A DNA stretch of 64,000 nt from Porticoccaceae bacterium (GTDB taxonomy: Bacteria; Pseudomonadota; Gammaproteobacteria; Pseudomonadales; Porticoccaceae): assembly GCA_024644595.1 (NCBI GenBank), contig JAHEHL010000003.1:178974-242973 (forward strand), written 5' to 3'. Numbering within the stretch: position 1 is the first letter of the stretch; each line of letters starts with the position of its first letter. Positions 63,894-64,000 of this stretch are shown one piece after another. Below the pieces are notes generated by a model. It saw only the letters and a program-made list of their open reading frames with translations, had not been told where the DNA came from and searched no databases. A program made the translations under genes and the position numbers.

Positions 63894-64000
63894 TTCAGTA
63901 GACACTTCCCAGTCTCACTTTCAAACCGTCGCTCGAACTCTCTCGGCGACAATAAATTGTTCGCAGTGTGCCTGCGAACAGAGTTATAGAACATTTCTAT
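63880..64000 (-). mobile_element. end of an IS3-family insertion sequence
   Basis: The boundary at 63880 begins TGAATCGCCACTAGTTCAG, the TGAA(T/C)CGCC-type terminal repeat of IS3-family elements. A transposase end is encoded on the minus strand right behind it. The rest of the element, including orfA and the other terminal repeat, is outside the window. Confidence 0.75.
63890..64000 (-). CDS. IS3-family transposase OrfB, C-terminal 36 residues
   Basis: The minus-strand frame reads IEMFYNSVRRHTANNLLSPR followed by EFERRFESETGKCLLN and a stop. The YN..RRH...N.LSP.EFE pattern is the C-terminal DDE-transposase end of IS3-family OrfB (integrase core, just after the catalytic Glu). The stop codon lies 10 bases from the IS end, inside the terminal repeat. 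The N-terminal part is beyond the window. Confidence 0.85.
   Translation of the reverse strand: MEMFYNSVRRHTANNLLSPREFERRFESETGKCLLN

Larger units (their letters stand above)
63091..64000. mobile_element. left part of an integrated element next to tRNA-Met
   Basis: Immediately 3' of tRNA-Met the sequence becomes AT-rich, codon use changes (AGG, ATA and AGA appear), and only tiny overlapping genes occur, one with a ribbon-helix-helix-like fold, followed by an IS3-family end. This is the usual pattern of a phage or genomic island integrated at a tRNA 3' end. No integrase is in view; it and the far attachment site would lie beyond the window. Confidence 0.6.

Noticed and set aside
1..64000. CRISPR arrays, toxin-antitoxin defence clusters, secretion systems, rRNA operons, replication origin
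   Set aside because: Looked for regular spaced repeats, cas/TA-type gene pairs, DnaA-box clusters and rRNA sequence by eye; none found. RatA/RnfH was described as toxin-antitoxin-like but here is the ordinary conserved housekeeping pair.

Overview
The window reads as chromosomal DNA of a free-living, probably marine gammaproteobacterium. Gene order is close to Pseudomonas and, in part, E. coli: rsmI|lpoA-yraN-diaA-dolP, rplM-rpsI-petA-petBC-sspA-sspB, fimX-serB, sfsA|dksA-gluQ-cbrXAB-pcnB-folK-panB, fur|bamE with rnfH-ratA and smpB, and hemA-prfA-prmC facing TPR-lolB-ispE-tRNA-prs-rplY-pth-ychF. Short intergenic gaps, moderate GC, two cysE copies and amino-acid:Na+ symporters suggest a Cellvibrionales-like lineage (Porticoccaceae/SAR92-type). 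That placement is inference; no rRNA gene is present.

Layout. 1-2.0 kb (minus): an FHA-domain membrane protein cut by the window edge and a secreted trypsin-like protease. 2.1-8.9 kb: malic enzyme, rsmI, then the cell-envelope operon lpoA-yraN-diaA-dolP, in which yraN carries a frameshift. 8.9-16.2 kb (minus): thiolase, sspB/sspA, a fused cytochrome b-c1 gene with its Rieske partner, ribosomal proteins S9/L13, zapE. 16.4-22.1 kb: zapG, comF, cysE, epmA/efp and an unassigned PilZ-like protein. 22.2-31.3 kb: a FimX-like protein, serB, an Smp/AhpA membrane protein, a second cysE, an M15 peptidase, htpX, a Rieske ferredoxin and sfsA. 31.5-41.6 kb: dksA, gluQ, the CbrX-CbrA-CbrB carbon/nitrogen regulatory system, pcnB, folK, a deoxynucleoside kinase, panB, gpx. 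41.7-51.3 kb: transporters (AGCS, NSS, MATE), fur/bamE, rnfH-ratA, smpB, cysZ, rhlB and a DoxX protein. 51.3-62.6 kb: translation termination, heme entry, outer-membrane lipoprotein sorting, isoprenoid and PRPP synthesis, with tRNA-Gln overlapping the end of ispE.

After tRNA-Met (63,014-63,090) composition changes abruptly to AT-rich, with very short overlapping genes (one ribbon-helix-helix-like) and the end of an IS3-family insertion sequence running off the window. I read this as the start of an integrated element that used the tRNA 3' end as attachment site.

Most of the window is conserved housekeeping sequence. The observations I rank highest are: (i) a CbrB orthologue whose AAA+ domain has lost the sigma-54 contact loop and the Walker B acidic pair; (ii) the element boundary at tRNA-Met, with a G1-U72 mismatch-type acceptor pair; (iii) cytochrome b and c1 encoded as one polyprotein; (iv) a likely leaderless smpB transcript; (v) the yraN frameshift. 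I did not find a complete, clearly new multi-gene defence or metabolic system.
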